Below the pieces are notes generated by a model, which was not told the origin of the DNA, did no database searches, and saw only the letters and a program-made list of their open reading frames with translations. A stretch of DNA of 64,000 nt, from positions 1 to 64,000 of the forward strand of contig FMBT01000436.1 of assembly GCA_900095095.1 (NCBI GenBank), written 5' to 3'. Below are positions 1 through 9,783 of this stretch, one piece after another. The stretch is from Fragilariopsis cylindrus CCMP1102. Taxonomy: Eukaryota; Bacillariophyta; Bacillariophyceae; Bacillariales; Bacillariaceae. Made by a program: the position numbers and the translations under genes. Each line of letters starts with the position of its first letter. Position 1 is the first letter of the stretch.

Positions 1-2
1 CT

Positions 3-3000
3 CCTACGAATAAGACAGGTTTGAACAATACGGACGAGGTCGATGACGAAGACGATAATGAGGGACACGATGATTTAGAACGAGAAATTGAAAATGCTCG
101 AAAACGTGACCTAGCGAGAATTGCCACCACAAAAGAACAAAAACAAGAACGAGAGCAAGAGAATCTGCTGCAAGACCAAGATCAGCATCAGCAGCAGCAT
201 CAGCGCGAAACAGAAAGGAAACGGCAAGAAGCAGAAGAGGAAGAAATAGAAATAGAAGTAGAAGCAGCAGTAGAAGATGAATTGAAATCATCAGCAATAT
301 CACATGTTCTTCTAGACATAATTCATCCTTCAGCTGACGTTACCGAAAGTCATGTAAAGAGGATTGCGATGGAGGGTATAGAATCCTCCGTAGAAGCCAG
401 TCTCCGATCTAATACATCATCGTCACTAAAACCACCGGACGCATCATCGATGTTGTTAATAAACAGTAACAATGCTCCAATTCCCTCTCCAATAATAGGA
501 GGTAGCAACAGTAATAATACTGATGCTACTGCCATCATACTTTCGGGAACGACTGGCGGGGACGGCGATGATAATAAAAATATGGATGGTGCATTTTATT
601 TACCGTCGCCACCTACCAACAAAAAAGTAGGACGGAAGTTACAAATGGAATTGGATCGGGAAGCCCAACGAGCTAGCTTATCACCATCATCATCAGTATT
701 GTTGTTGTCGTCAGGAGACATCAAAAACAACAATGAAAGTGTGACCGTCGATGACAGCAACGACAATGTCGGACAGCAACAACAACAACAACAACAACTG
801 GAAGAACAAACCAAAAAACAAAAGCTACTACTCGAAAAACAACATAGGTTGAAAGAATTGCAATCGAAAAGCGTCGAACGGAGAAAGAAGTTGCAAGAAT
901 TTGAGGATGTCAAGAGAGATAGCTTGGTAAATACGGGTGACGGGAAAGGATTAGGGAACGGGATCAGCATCGACGATGAGAAAAAAATGACTGATGGCGA
1001 CGAAACCACCGAAAACAATGAGGGGATCTCGGCGGTCGAGACAATAACGATAACAACAACAAAGTCCATCAGCACTCCAGCGAAGAGTAAGGGGAATAGT
1101 CACAAACACGAAAGCAATACTACCGCAACTCCTCAGTCTACTCTATCGAAAGCAGCGGCAACTGCTGCAATCCAGGCTGCTGCTGTGGTTGTTGCAGCAG
1201 CCGACATCGTTACTAATTCACCTACAGGTGAAAAGGTTCTGAGGGATATGCCAGAGCAGTTCGTTTCTAAAGATATACTGGTGGCGGTAGTACCGACAAA
1301 GACATTGGATCCGGTTCAACGAGCACAACAACGACGAAAGCAGCAACAACAACAACAGCAGCAGCAGCAGCAACAGCAGCAACAACACAAACAACGTAAT
1401 CAACAACGATCCTTTAAGGCTCGTCCTGCTCCAGCGCCTCCAATTCCGAAAGAATTAATTACAACCATAAAGTTTATGGAAAATGGTGAGGATCGGAGTG
1501 TGTCCCCGTTAGGTACGGAAAGAGAACTTGATGCAGTAGTCTCACCTCTTGGTAATGGTAGCCCGCAGAATCGCAATCATGGTTTGTCATCACCATCTAA
1601 CAAACGTAGTAGAAGTGCTGCGCAACGAAAGTCATCCAGCGCATTACCACCTGCTACCAAACAGCAACAGCAACAACGTCAAACAACGATCACGACAAGG
1701 CGTCGCCCGCTGACCAGACCCGACTGTAACATTAGTGACCGTCTATTAAAGCCTACATCAGCGAGCAATGCTGGTCAGATCGGTGTGACGGTGGTCAAGA
1801 ATAAGCGACACGAAGCACCCCGTATCCAGAGGAGTCCAGAAGAGGAACAACGAAAAGCAAGAGAACGTATCCGAGCACGCATGGATATCCAGAAAAAGAT
1901 GGCGAAATTGCGCAAGAAATCAAATGAGGGGAAATCATCTCGTGTAACTACTACTCGTACTACTGTAGCGAAACAGACAAAAGCAAATGCGACACGGGAA
2001 CGACTGGAAAAGATGGAGCAAGAACGATTGGAAAAACTCAGGGATAAAATTAATGCGAAACAGGAACGACTGCAAACGAAGATGGACAATAAGAATAGTA
2101 AGATGAAGCGGACGCAACAACAAAAGCAACGGCAACGAGGCAAAAAGGAGAACCAAAATCGACCAGTGGTACGTCAAAATAAACCGACTCCGACCATCCC
2201 TATCGCACCCAAATTCGCTACCGATCGTCGCATACATTCCAAGAGTCATTCTTCATCATCAACGACAGTCGATGTCAAAAAGAAGAAGAAGAAGGAGAGG
2301 TCGTCGCTTGCCTCTAGTGTGGATATTTTTGGTCGGGGTCTTCGAGAATCGTCTACACCTACTACAAAAGAGTCCGCACAATGGTCCAATAGAACCTTGA
2401 CCATTCCGAAGGCTCCGAAGTTATCAACATCTAAGCGACACGGAAGCAAGTTGCCCCCTCTAACGTCACCACAAAGGAAGACGAAGAAAGACTACGCCGA
2501 TGATAATATGTCTTGGTCAAGTACCTTGAGAGATGTTATATCACCTATTTCCAAGGCTGCGAGCAGCGTTAAGATAATGACGATACCATTAACACCTCAA
2601 TTCCAGGCGATCCGTAAGCGACCTCTTCCCAAAAGTACGGCTGAAAAAGAAAAAGAAGAGATGCAGTACTACAAGGACCACCCTTTTAAGGCAAGAATGG
2701 TGAAGATACATAATATTTCGAAGTCAACGCCTTCGGAAGTAAAGAAGGTGGCATCTCCTCCTCAACTAATTACTACTCCAAAACCCTTCCAATTTAGTGT
2801 TTGTAAACGCAAATACAAACATCCCGAGGAAAAGGACGACGTAAAAGAAGAGATAACATTCAAGGCAAAGCCCGCGCCAAATTTCTCATCGAACCAGACG
2901 TCATTGGGTAGCATAAAATCGAAATCTTCTTCATCTCGACCAATAACAACTCCGGAACCTTTTCAATTTCATCACACTAGTCAACGTAGTCATGGAAAGA

Positions 3001-3860
3001 ATTCAGAGGATTATCAACATAATAATGAGAAGGAAATTGGAACATTTAAGGCAAAACCTATGCCCGATTTTTCGTCGGATCGATCATCTTTGGGAAATAA
3101 GAAGTTGAAATCTCCCACTCGACCACTGACTTCTCCGGAACCTTTTAAATTTAATGGTCACACGAGTAAGCGCAGTAATGAAAAACGTTCAGCGGATGTA
3201 CAGAACGAGAAGGAAATTGAATCATTTAAGGCCCGACCGATGCCCGACTTCTCATCAAAAGGTATGATTCCAATGATGGGTCAGCCATCATCAACGAAGA
3301 AATTAACAACAACGGATCCGTTTCGTTTTGCTACCAAAGAAAGATCAGCCAATGACACTACTCCGACGACCCAAGAAAGCGGCCGCAGAAATATTCCATC
3401 GGGATCGTCTGGCCTACTTTTTCGCCGAACATGGACTACTAATAGTGGAGCAACAAGACCTCGAGTTTCGTCTGAGTCCAAGCCCCCCGATGCTGAGGAG
3501 GAAAATGAAATTATATTTCGTGCACGTGCAATGCCAAACTTTGAGACAGTGATCATTCCGGTCCAAGCTCAAGACCCAAGTAAAATTCGCTCACCTTCCC
3601 CTAGTAAAAGAAAAGAGGAAGAGTGTGTGGTCTCTCCCGTCTTCAAAGCAAAACCAGTACCGAAAATATTGTCAGAAGAACCGTCAATTCCCGTAAGAAT
3701 GAGAGATCCAAGTAAATTTCGTTCTCCAGAATCTGTCCGCATCCTACCCAGCCCCCCACCCGAGAAAAAGTTAGAGACCTTTCGCGCCCTTCCAGTTCCA
3801 AGTTTTCTGGATGATGAACCTGTCATTCGTGTTCGTCAGCGTGACCCTACTAAACTTTGA
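3..3860 (+). CDS. TPX2-repeat-like microtubule-associated protein, 5' partial
   Basis: The frame is open from the left edge, so the true start lies outside the window; the first codon often taken as a start (position 21) is TTG, not ATG. About 1,285 residues are visible. The N-terminal two thirds are charged and low-complexity, with a polyQ tract near 1340-1390 and a Lys/Arg/Glu coiled-coil-like stretch near 1980-2110. From about 2400 onward a repeated pattern appears: P-[LI]-T-[ST]-P-[EK]-P-F-[KQ]-F followed 25-35 residues later by F-K-A-[RK]-P-x-P. This alternation of PF.F and FKA..P is typical of TPX2-type spindle and microtubule proteins. A second shorter repeat, DPSKxRSP, follows at the C-terminus. 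A cytoskeletal role is inferred from the repeats alone. TGA at 3858-3860 interrupts the last DP(S/T)K-L-R-SP repeat where Arg (CGA) is expected. Confidence 0.6.
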   Translation, partial: PTNKTGLNNTDEVDDEDDNEGHDDLEREIENARKRDLARIATTKEQKQEREQENLLQDQDQHQQQHQRETERKRQEAEEEEIEIEVEAAVEDELKSSAISHVLLDIIHPSADVTESHVKRIAMEGIESSVEASLRSNTSSSLKPPDASSMLLINSNNAPIPSPIIGGSNSNNTDATAIILSGTTGGDGDDNKNMDGAFYLPSPPTNKKVGRKLQMELDREAQRASLSPSSSVLLLSSGDIKNNNESVTVDDSNDNVGQQQQQQQQLEEQTKKQKLLLEKQHRLKELQSKSVERRKKLQEFEDVKRDSLVNTGDGKGLGNGISIDDEKKMTDGDETTENNEGISAVETITITTTKSISTPAKSKGNSHKHESNTTATPQSTLSKAAATAAIQAAAVVVAAADIVTNSPTGEKVLRDMPEQFVSKDILVAVVPTKTLDPVQRAQQRRKQQQQQQQQQQQQQQQHKQRNQQRSFKARPAPAPPIPKELITTIKFMENGEDRSVSPLGTERELDAVVSPLGNGSPQNRNHGLSSPSNKRSRSAAQRKSSSALPPATKQQQQQRQTTITTRRRPLTRPDCNISDRLLKPTSASNAGQIGVTVVKNKRHEAPRIQRSPEEEQRKARERIRARMDIQKKMAKLRKKSNEGKSSRVTTTRTTVAKQTKANATRERLEKMEQERLEKLRDKINAKQERLQTKMDNKNSKMKRTQQQKQRQRGKKENQNRPVVRQNKPTPTIPIAPKFATDRRIHSKSHSSSSTTVDVKKKKKKERSSLASSVDIFGRGLRESSTPTTKESAQWSNRTLTIPKAPKLSTSKRHGSKLPPLTSPQRKTKKDYADDNMSWSSTLRDVISPISKAASSVKIMTIPLTPQFQAIRKRPLPKSTAEKEKEEMQYYKDHPFKARMVKIHNISKSTPSEVKKVASPPQLITTPKPFQFSVCKRKYKHPEEKDDVKEEITFKAKPAPNFSSNQTSLGSIKSKSSSSRPITTPEPFQFHHTSQRSHGKNSEDYQHNNEKEIGTFKAKPMPDFSSDRSSLGNKKLKSPTRPLTSPEPFKFNGHTSKRSNEKRSADVQNEKEIESFKARPMPDFSSKGMIPMMGQPSSTKKLTTTDPFRFATKERSANDTTPTTQESGRRNIPSGSSGLLFRRTWTTNSGATRPRVSSESKPPDAEEENEIIFRARAMPNFETVIIPVQAQDPSKIRSPSPSKRKEEECVVSPVFKAKPVPKILSEEPSIPVRMRDPSKFRSPESVRILPSPPPEKKLETFRALPVPSFLDDEPVIRVRQRDPTKL

Positions 3861-4490
3861 TCTCCGGAAAGTTCGAGCCATTTTCGGAAGGAATCATCAC
3901 TGCTACAACACGATCCTTCTAAACTTCGTTCTCCAGTTACACCACAGAACAAAAAGAAGACACCAGCGAATGGAATGGACGATGCTAAGGCTCGATTGAG
4001 AGAGCGGTTATCGAAACGAAAGAGCAATGCCAACAAACAAGAATCCAACAGCACCGTGACATCACCGAAAGCATTTACTACTTCGCAAGTCAAGGCACGA
4101 CTTACCCTTAGTTCTCATGCCGATGCCGAATCCAAAGAAATAATACGAACTACTGACAAACCAAAGGGTCCAGCTAGTAAGATAACCTCCAGTACTGATA
4201 GTACTCCAGTGAAATCAAATACTATTCCTAAGTCCATTGATCTGCCATTGAGTAGTCAAAGTCCGAAAGAAAGACGCCGCAAGGCTGCCAGTAGTGGCGA
4301 GTCAACATAGAAAGATGTCACCGGTGTCAACCATACTGACGAAAAGAGCAACAACGACGTGTCAGAAGAACGGGATGCGGAGCTAGAACGGCAAGCCAAG
4401 TTGGCATGTGCTTTAGGTAAACCCGACGAGGACGAGTCGTCGTCTATCTTGCAATTAGCACAAGCAATTTCTACCTACGCGATACACTAA
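3861..4490 (+). pseudogene. In-frame continuation of the TPX2-like gene beyond two stops
   Basis: The frame used by the upstream gene stays coding after TGA 3858-3860. It resumes with SPESSS, repeats the DPSKLRSP motif and runs as charged sequence to TAG at 4308-4310. It then continues in the same frame (KDVTGVNHTDE...) to TAA at 4488-4490. Because repeat motif and frame are both preserved, this is the real C-terminus of the same protein and not a separate gene. The two internal stops are single-substitution changes (CGA to TGA is clear at the first). Possible explanations are a nonsense allele, a base-call error or readthrough. Without readthrough the product would lose about 210 residues. 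Confidence 0.55.
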
Positions 4491-4634
4491 TCGAAATAAG
4501 AATATCAATATCGATATTAAATCTCTATCTAAGTATAAATGTAAAAAAGAAAAGTATAATGTTAACTATGTTCGGGACTACTGTAGATTAGATTTAGAAC
4601 TTTTTCGATACGATAACGCAAACTTCCAAAAGAT

Positions 4635-5747
4635 TTATACATTTCTATTATTGCTGTTGTTTCTGTTGTTGATGATGAGGGCTGGCTCCAGAGGTAGTCC
4701 ATGTTCTACATAGTGTTCGGCCATACAATCCTTGCAAAAAAAAGTACCAAATGTGGCCCAATTCCGTGGTATGTAATTTCTTTTAGTATGCTGAGGGAAA
4801 TGTATTTTTCTTTTTGCCTTGATCCTTTTAGCGGCACAATTTTCATCTGTACAAGCATACCTGGATCGGCTGTTAGATTTCCCACAGGATCCTTGACATG
4901 GGCTGCATAACATATTTTCCGCCTTTTCAAAAACGTGAGTTAAATAACCGTTGACAGGGTTGGGTTTCGTTGTTTTATCAAATAAAGCCCACCTCGCGTG
5001 TCTTTTACCATTACATATCACACTTTGGTAACCAACCAATGCGTGTGACTGCCGACAAACTAATTCCACATCAGGCCTGAGTGTGTCGTTCTCCTTTAGG
5101 ACTTGTATTTTGAGAACTATACGGGGGCACCAACAAAACCGACAAACAACATCAACATAATTTTCTTCAGATAGACTAAATTTATCTATACGGTCAGCTG
5201 CCTGCTTACGTCTATATTTACCACGATAAGGAAAGTGCTGATCGTCTAACTTGATTGCCACAAACCAAACTAGATAATAATAAACACCAAAGTCTGTATC
5301 AAGAGAAGCATTTGCACCAGCTACATTCAAGTTCCATATTATCTCATCGTTTGCTGATTGATTTTTAAGACAGGTTATTAATGCTTGTTCCCATAAACTA
5401 GCATCATTATTATTAGACCCTAATGGGAAACGATAATAACTAAAACACGATTGTACATATCCAACTCTACCTCCAGTGATACCATCAGCAAAGATATCGC
5501 TGGAGTTTGGACCAACGTGAGTCTTGAACCTTTGTCCTGGATCAATTGAACATCCACCATAGATACATATCTTTGCATTATCTGGAAGATTATCCGGCAA
5601 CTGCTTACGATAACTAGGAAGTTTGTCAATCATCCACTTAAAATACTGGTTGTGAATTACTTTATTTTGGGGGACAACAACTATATTTGGATTTTGATGA
5701 CAATTCACAAGTTGATAAACACCACGCGGCATTTCATTTTGATTCAA
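4635..5747 (-). CDS. GIY-YIG-like nuclease domain and Cys-rich C-terminal half of a multidomain protein
   Basis: This frame begins directly after an in-frame TGA (5750-5748) that ends the neighbouring upstream frame, and it is the same frame. The first codon is TTG (Leu); the first ATG is at 5732. Residues just after the start read PRGVYQLV, and later IYGGCSIDPGQRFKTHV, then LWEQAL. This order (GVY, then YxG with a downstream Arg and His, then Glu) matches the GIY-YIG endonuclease fold, although the GIY to YIG spacing of about 45 residues is longer than usual. The C-terminal half has paired cysteines (CRFC, CSPC, CxxxxC, FFCKDC), suggesting zinc-binding modules. No intron is visible. It is probably the second half of one protein with the 5748-6896 frame. 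Nuclease activity is an inference. Confidence 0.5.
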   Translation of the reverse strand: MNQNEMPRGVYQLVNCHQNPNIVVVPQNKVIHNQYFKWMIDKLPSYRKQLPDNLPDNAKICIYGGCSIDPGQRFKTHVGPNSSDIFADGITGGRVGYVQSCFSYYRFPLGSNNNDASLWEQALITCLKNQSANDEIIWNLNVAGANASLDTDFGVYYYLVWFVAIKLDDQHFPYRGKYRRKQAADRIDKFSLSEENYVDVVCRFCWCPRIVLKIQVLKENDTLRPDVELVCRQSHALVGYQSVICNGKRHARWALFDKTTKPNPVNGYLTHVFEKAENMLCSPCQGSCGKSNSRSRYACTDENCAAKRIKAKRKIHFPQHTKRNYIPRNWATFGTFFCKDCMAEHYVEHGLPLEPALIINNRNNSNNRNV

Positions 5748-6896
5748 TCAACTTGAAGTCTCCACCATACCTGATAATTCAATATCGTCTTCTGCATACC
5801 GAACACGTTTACGTGTTGTTGATACAGCACCTATCTCTTTTACTGATAAAGTTTTCTCGGTAGGTCTATTATACCCATTTAATATTTTGTTTCTAATTGC
5901 TTTATCATAACAAGCTGATGCCTCACCAAATGTTGTATGTGTCTTCTTTAGAGGACGAGGATTCACGCTGTTTTTTATAGAACCAAAAGTAACTGTTGTA
6001 TTACAACCGTTGTGTTCAATTATCCAAAATTTACCTCCAGTTGTACTAGTCTGCTCTAGATACGTGGTATAAGTATTATCATCAACTATAGGTAAGCTAG
6101 TTTCGGTGTCTTGCGGAAGATCCAAAATTTCTTGTACTACTTTACTAATATCAGTGTAACAACACACACACTCTTTACCAGTATAAACGTTGTTGCAGGC
6201 TTTGCATAAATTCGTCAATATAGGGTCAACTTGACAACATAGTTCATCCTCCACCATGTAGTCGCTCCAGTCAACATCAAACTTTTTGGCTCTATTAATC
6301 CATTGCTTATTTGATAATCCCAAAGCGTGGAGCATAGCTTTTTTGGTCAATCGATACTCATTTAGTATTCGTTTCAACGATTTGATAAATGCTACTTTCG
6401 TTTTTCCCAACAAACGATACATAACTTTGTTGTCATCGTCCAACAATACAGTTGGTCGATTTATAAAGTAGTCTCTCCACTTTATACCAAACTTTTGGCC
6501 ATAGTCACCAAATGTGGATCCGGGTATTTGCAAAGCGGTGGCCATATTTCTTTGGTTCGATCGATGCACAATTGGCAGTCCTTTCACTAATTTGATTAAT
6601 GCGTCTTTTGTTATTCCCACATGTTCTCCTGATGTTGTTGGCATAGAAGCAGCAGGTGCTGTTTTCGTTAATGGGAATGGTACGTTATCTACTCCATTTT
6701 CATCGTCATCCGATTCTAAACAAATCACTTCATTGATGTTGTTGTTGCTTTTGTTGTTGTTGAGAGGATACAAAAGTTCGGTAGGGGATTGCTTCCGATC
6801 CTCTTCTTCCTCAACGTCGTCAACTTGCCTGCCACACTTCCCACATACTAGCCACATTTGGGGGTTACAAGTGTTGCAATGTACACAATTCCACAT
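5748..6896 (-). CDS. RanBP2 zinc finger, repeated helical units and WGR-like domain (N-terminal half)
   Basis: The ATG at 6896 opens with W-x-C-x2-C-x3-N-x6-C-x2-C at residues 2-20, a textbook RanBP2-type zinc finger. After an acidic linker, two related units of about 48 residues follow (ITKDALIKLVKGL...KWRDYF and KTKVAFIKSLKRI...DWSDYM), which look like small helical DNA-binding repeats. A CxxC-CxCC knuckle comes next. A stretch reading KFWIIE...TVTFGSI...FGEASACYDKAIRNK has the shape of a WGR domain with W-G-R replaced by F-G-S. The frame ends at TGA 5750-5748, but the same frame continues downstream into a GIY-YIG-like region. A nucleic-acid-binding role is likely. I do not recognise this architecture as a described family. 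Confidence 0.55.
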   Translation of the reverse strand: MWNCVHCNTCNPQMWLVCGKCGRQVDDVEEEEDRKQSPTELLYPLNNNKSNNNINEVICLESDDDENGVDNVPFPLTKTAPAASMPTTSGEHVGITKDALIKLVKGLPIVHRSNQRNMATALQIPGSTFGDYGQKFGIKWRDYFINRPTVLLDDDNKVMYRLLGKTKVAFIKSLKRILNEYRLTKKAMLHALGLSNKQWINRAKKFDVDWSDYMVEDELCCQVDPILTNLCKACNNVYTGKECVCCYTDISKVVQEILDLPQDTETSLPIVDDNTYTTYLEQTSTTGGKFWIIEHNGCNTTVTFGSIKNSVNPRPLKKTHTTFGEASACYDKAIRNKILNGYNRPTEKTLSVKEIGAVSTTRKRVRYAEDDIELSGMVETSS

Positions 6897-7675
6897 CTTA
6901 AACAGATATATCTATTTTTTGTCACAATCTATTTTTTATGACTGTTACACTACGAGTTGAATCTGATACCACACTAAAATTCGATTCTATGCATTTTCTT
7001 ATACTAACAAGCAAGCGAAAATACAGCCCGATAAAATATGTGGTAAGAAAACAGTTCTCCATGCATTGTTGTAGTGTGTGTACTGTGCTGTATTCACTTC
7101 ATTCGCTCTAGTCCTAGTTCTCTAACTACTTGTGCTAATATTCGCCCTGAATCAGGCCCACACTTGGCATATGTAATAGTATACATATTGCGCTTGTGCT
7201 CTGAATCAGGCCCAGGCTTGATATATATATATTGCGCGCTTCGTGCTTTGGATCAGTCCAAGACTTTAATGGCGTGTGCCAAACACGCATCAATAAATAA
7301 ATACTAAATCATCAATATTTTATGCATTTTTGCTTTCGTTTGCTTCCATATTTTGTGACGCTTCAATGACGTGTGCTGAACACGCGTCAATAAATACTTA
7401 ATAATCTTTTTTCATTTTTATTGAATACGGTTCTGTACTGAATACTGTATTGAAGACGGTTCTGTACTGGTACTGTACTGAAAATGGTTCATTCGACACA
7501 CCAACTAAAGCAATTTGTACAAACACATGAATTAGCAACTTTATTAACTTTGTCTCGACATATACCTTACATACCATAATATTTTTTTTCTCTACTACCC
7601 AACCCAACCAAATTATTAATTCTTTCTAATCCTCAAATCTACAGTACCATACAAATAATAATAATTAACACCACC
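6897..7675. other. Divergent intergenic region with short repeats and two hairpins
   Basis: This lies between two divergent genes. It holds two diverged copies of a roughly 55-base unit (about 7146-7245, each starting CTGAATCAGGCCCA). Two similar hairpins, GGCGTGTGCCAAACACGC near 7270 and GACGTGTGCTGAACACGCGTC near 7370, are each followed by CAATAAATA. Tandem CGGTTCTGTACTG units lie near 7428-7490. No supported gene is seen. Confidence 0.45.
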
Positions 7676-8359
7676 ATGAGTCGATATGACGAGGCTTTTA
7701 AACATCCAAACACAGCCAGTATGGATTTTGGAGTAGAGGAGGTATGTCGCAAAATATCATGCGAACCTAATTTTGAGAAACTATCACTCTCACCGACGAC
7801 TGTCGCACAAAAATCAATTCAAATGTTTCCAAAAATGCAAACTGCGGTATGGCCTTTCCCACCTGCTGTGGTTCCGGATTCGTTGACGGGTGAAAGGGGT
7901 TACATGTTATATCCAAATAGTATAGAAGTATTGGCTGCTTATGATAATACATTTGCTTCTAGATTTGATGAGGATCCCTTCCTTCAAACTGTATTATTTC
8001 ATTTGGGTCGGAAAACAGCAGAAGATTATGATGGAAACAATTTGTTCGACTCATTTAAATTTACTTTGAAACAAGCTTTGGTAACACGAGCTAAATATGC
8101 CATAGCTTTATATATGGCATTTGTATACAAGTTAAACCAGGCTCTAATTGATGGTGAAAAAGAAACATTTTTTAACATTGAGACTGATCGATATAGAGTA
8201 CGAGAGGAGATGTATCGTACAAGTGGTGTTCTATCGAATTATAAGAAAGTTATGTCTCCAGATCTAGATAAATACATGAAAGTGATATCACCTTCAAAAT
8301 TTGAAGAAACAGTAGAGAAGATGTGCATTCAAGTCAAAGCAAAATATTCTAATAAATAA
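7676..8359 (+). CDS. Hypothetical protein, 227 residues
   Basis: A complete intronless frame with a good eukaryotic start context (CACCACCATGAGT) and a TAA stop. The protein has no low-complexity tract, signal peptide or membrane segment. It looks globular and mostly helical (KTAEDYDGNN, FKFTLKQALVTRAKYAIALYM). I recognise no catalytic motif. It is transcribed away from the RanBP2/WGR/GIY-YIG gene with a 780-base repeat-bearing spacer between them. Lack of introns and of the Asn/Gln inserts seen elsewhere in the window sets both genes apart from their neighbours, so they may have arrived together, for instance on a mobile or viral element. That is inference only. Confidence 0.55.
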   Translation: MSRYDEAFKHPNTASMDFGVEEVCRKISCEPNFEKLSLSPTTVAQKSIQMFPKMQTAVWPFPPAVVPDSLTGERGYMLYPNSIEVLAAYDNTFASRFDEDPFLQTVLFHLGRKTAEDYDGNNLFDSFKFTLKQALVTRAKYAIALYMAFVYKLNQALIDGEKETFFNIETDRYRVREEMYRTSGVLSNYKKVMSPDLDKYMKVISPSKFEETVEKMCIQVKAKYSNK

Positions 8360-8548
8360 GTATCGAGTATAATACATATTAAATAATTACATATTAAATA
8401 ATTACATAAATATATGGCGCGTTCCGGCTCAACGCTGCATTTTGTGGGACACTCGCGACTAGAAAATTTTAATGCGCGATACCTCGCGACAGGAAAATTC
8501 TTTAAATTATTAAGTATTGAAATGGAAAATTATATCACATCAACATGA

Positions 8549-9075
8549 AAATGGGAATGTATTGAATCGAACCTCCATGGATATTGCTCTATATAACATA
8601 CGCTTATGAGACGAAGTAAAGATGTCTATACGCTTAATAAGGGGAAAAAATTACAGTTGAATTTGGTCATCTGGAGAAAATTCTTTGAGGATTTACATGG
8701 GTGGAAGGCGAATTTCGAATCGCCAGGAAGAGGTGCATAAGAGAGGAAGATTAAAAATCAAATAATGGACTAATAGATAAAGTGCTAATACACATGTCTC
8801 TATTACTGTTATATTAGCTAATGCGATAATTTTTATTGTTATTGGTATATTAAGAGAGGACCCATTATCAACGGGTATGTAGGACGTGCTTTTTTCGGAA
8901 AATCCGACCATGTGTGTCTTTTACTAAGAGAGAGTTTACGTACTTAAAAATAGATCTAATTCAACCCAAACTTTTTGTCCTTGTTAAGAGTACCAAGATC
9001 TATATTTCGTCTCATAAGCTTTTATTAAATAGATCGATATCCATGGAGGTTCGATTCAATATATTCCCATTGTCA
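8549..9075. repeat. Foldback (inverted repeat) element
   Basis: The left arm (about 8549-8672) and right arm (about 8953-9075) are reverse complements at roughly 80-85% over their best 85 bases. Both share ATTGAATCGAACCTCCATGG and GCTTATGAGACGAA in opposite orientation. Weaker complementarity continues outward towards 8440 and 9150 (GGAATTTTCC-type and CGCGA motifs). The loop of about 280 bases has no coding capacity. It resembles a nonautonomous foldback or MITE-like element. I could not identify target-site duplications. Confidence 0.5.
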
Positions 9076-9702
9076 ATGTGTTAATAAGGAAAATTCCTAC
9101 TTTCACTGCGTAGGTGCGTGGTATTTTAATCCCGCGACACAAAAATAATATCACGACGTACCTCCATATGGGGGAATTTCTCCTTAGATAAGTACCAGAT
9201 CATTGCCTACACTACCTATACCAGTTGACAATTTGGAATGTGTAGAATGTCTAAGGATAGGTACTGGAGAAGGTTTGAGGAGCTACCATACAGTTAAAAA
9301 TCCCCCCGATTGATAGTACTTCAAGGAAGATGAATTGTCTTTTCATGGATCATTGGGTACGCGGGAAAGCGAGCTAGCGTTTTCGTAACGGTGCGTATGG
9401 GAAATACGAATAGTTCCTTCTATTATTTCGCGAGTCTTCTGCGGAGTACAGAGTACGACGATAGACAGATTCATGGTAAGTGTGGGTTGTATATAGATAT
9501 TAGGAAAGTAGAAAATATATTAGTTCAAAATGAAAGATTGTCGTATCAACTACTTAAGTAAAGTATTCAATGGGTCTTTAAGAATCTCGAATATATTCTA
9601 CTATTGAAGAGCTAGCTAGACTCTTTTCGGTGTAGTTATAATACTCTTCACAGGAGGAATATAGAAAGAACGTTTATATATATATATTGTAATGACGATG
9701 AT

Positions 9703-9783
9703 AACATTTCGCTACTTTCTAAATGGAGTCGACTGAATAAACTTTCAACATTTCGCTACTATTTAAATGGAGTCGACTGAATA
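9703..9783. repeat. 44-bp tandem duplication
   Basis: The unit starts AACATTTCGCTACT and ends near GGAGTCGACTGAATA. It occurs at 9703 and again at 9747 with few mismatches. It lies in the 3' flank of the V-ATPase G gene. Confidence 0.7.

Noticed and set aside
4-303. Leu-rich minus-strand frame, and similar poly-Leu/Val/Ile frames (1218-1406, 12119-12331, 12156-12392)
   Set aside because: They are antisense shadows of poly-Gln/Asn/Asp coding repeats and have no independent support.
8700-8725. tRNA T-arm-like GGCGAATTTCGAATCGCC
   Set aside because: The loop is eight bases and no acceptor, D or anticodon arms can be built around it.
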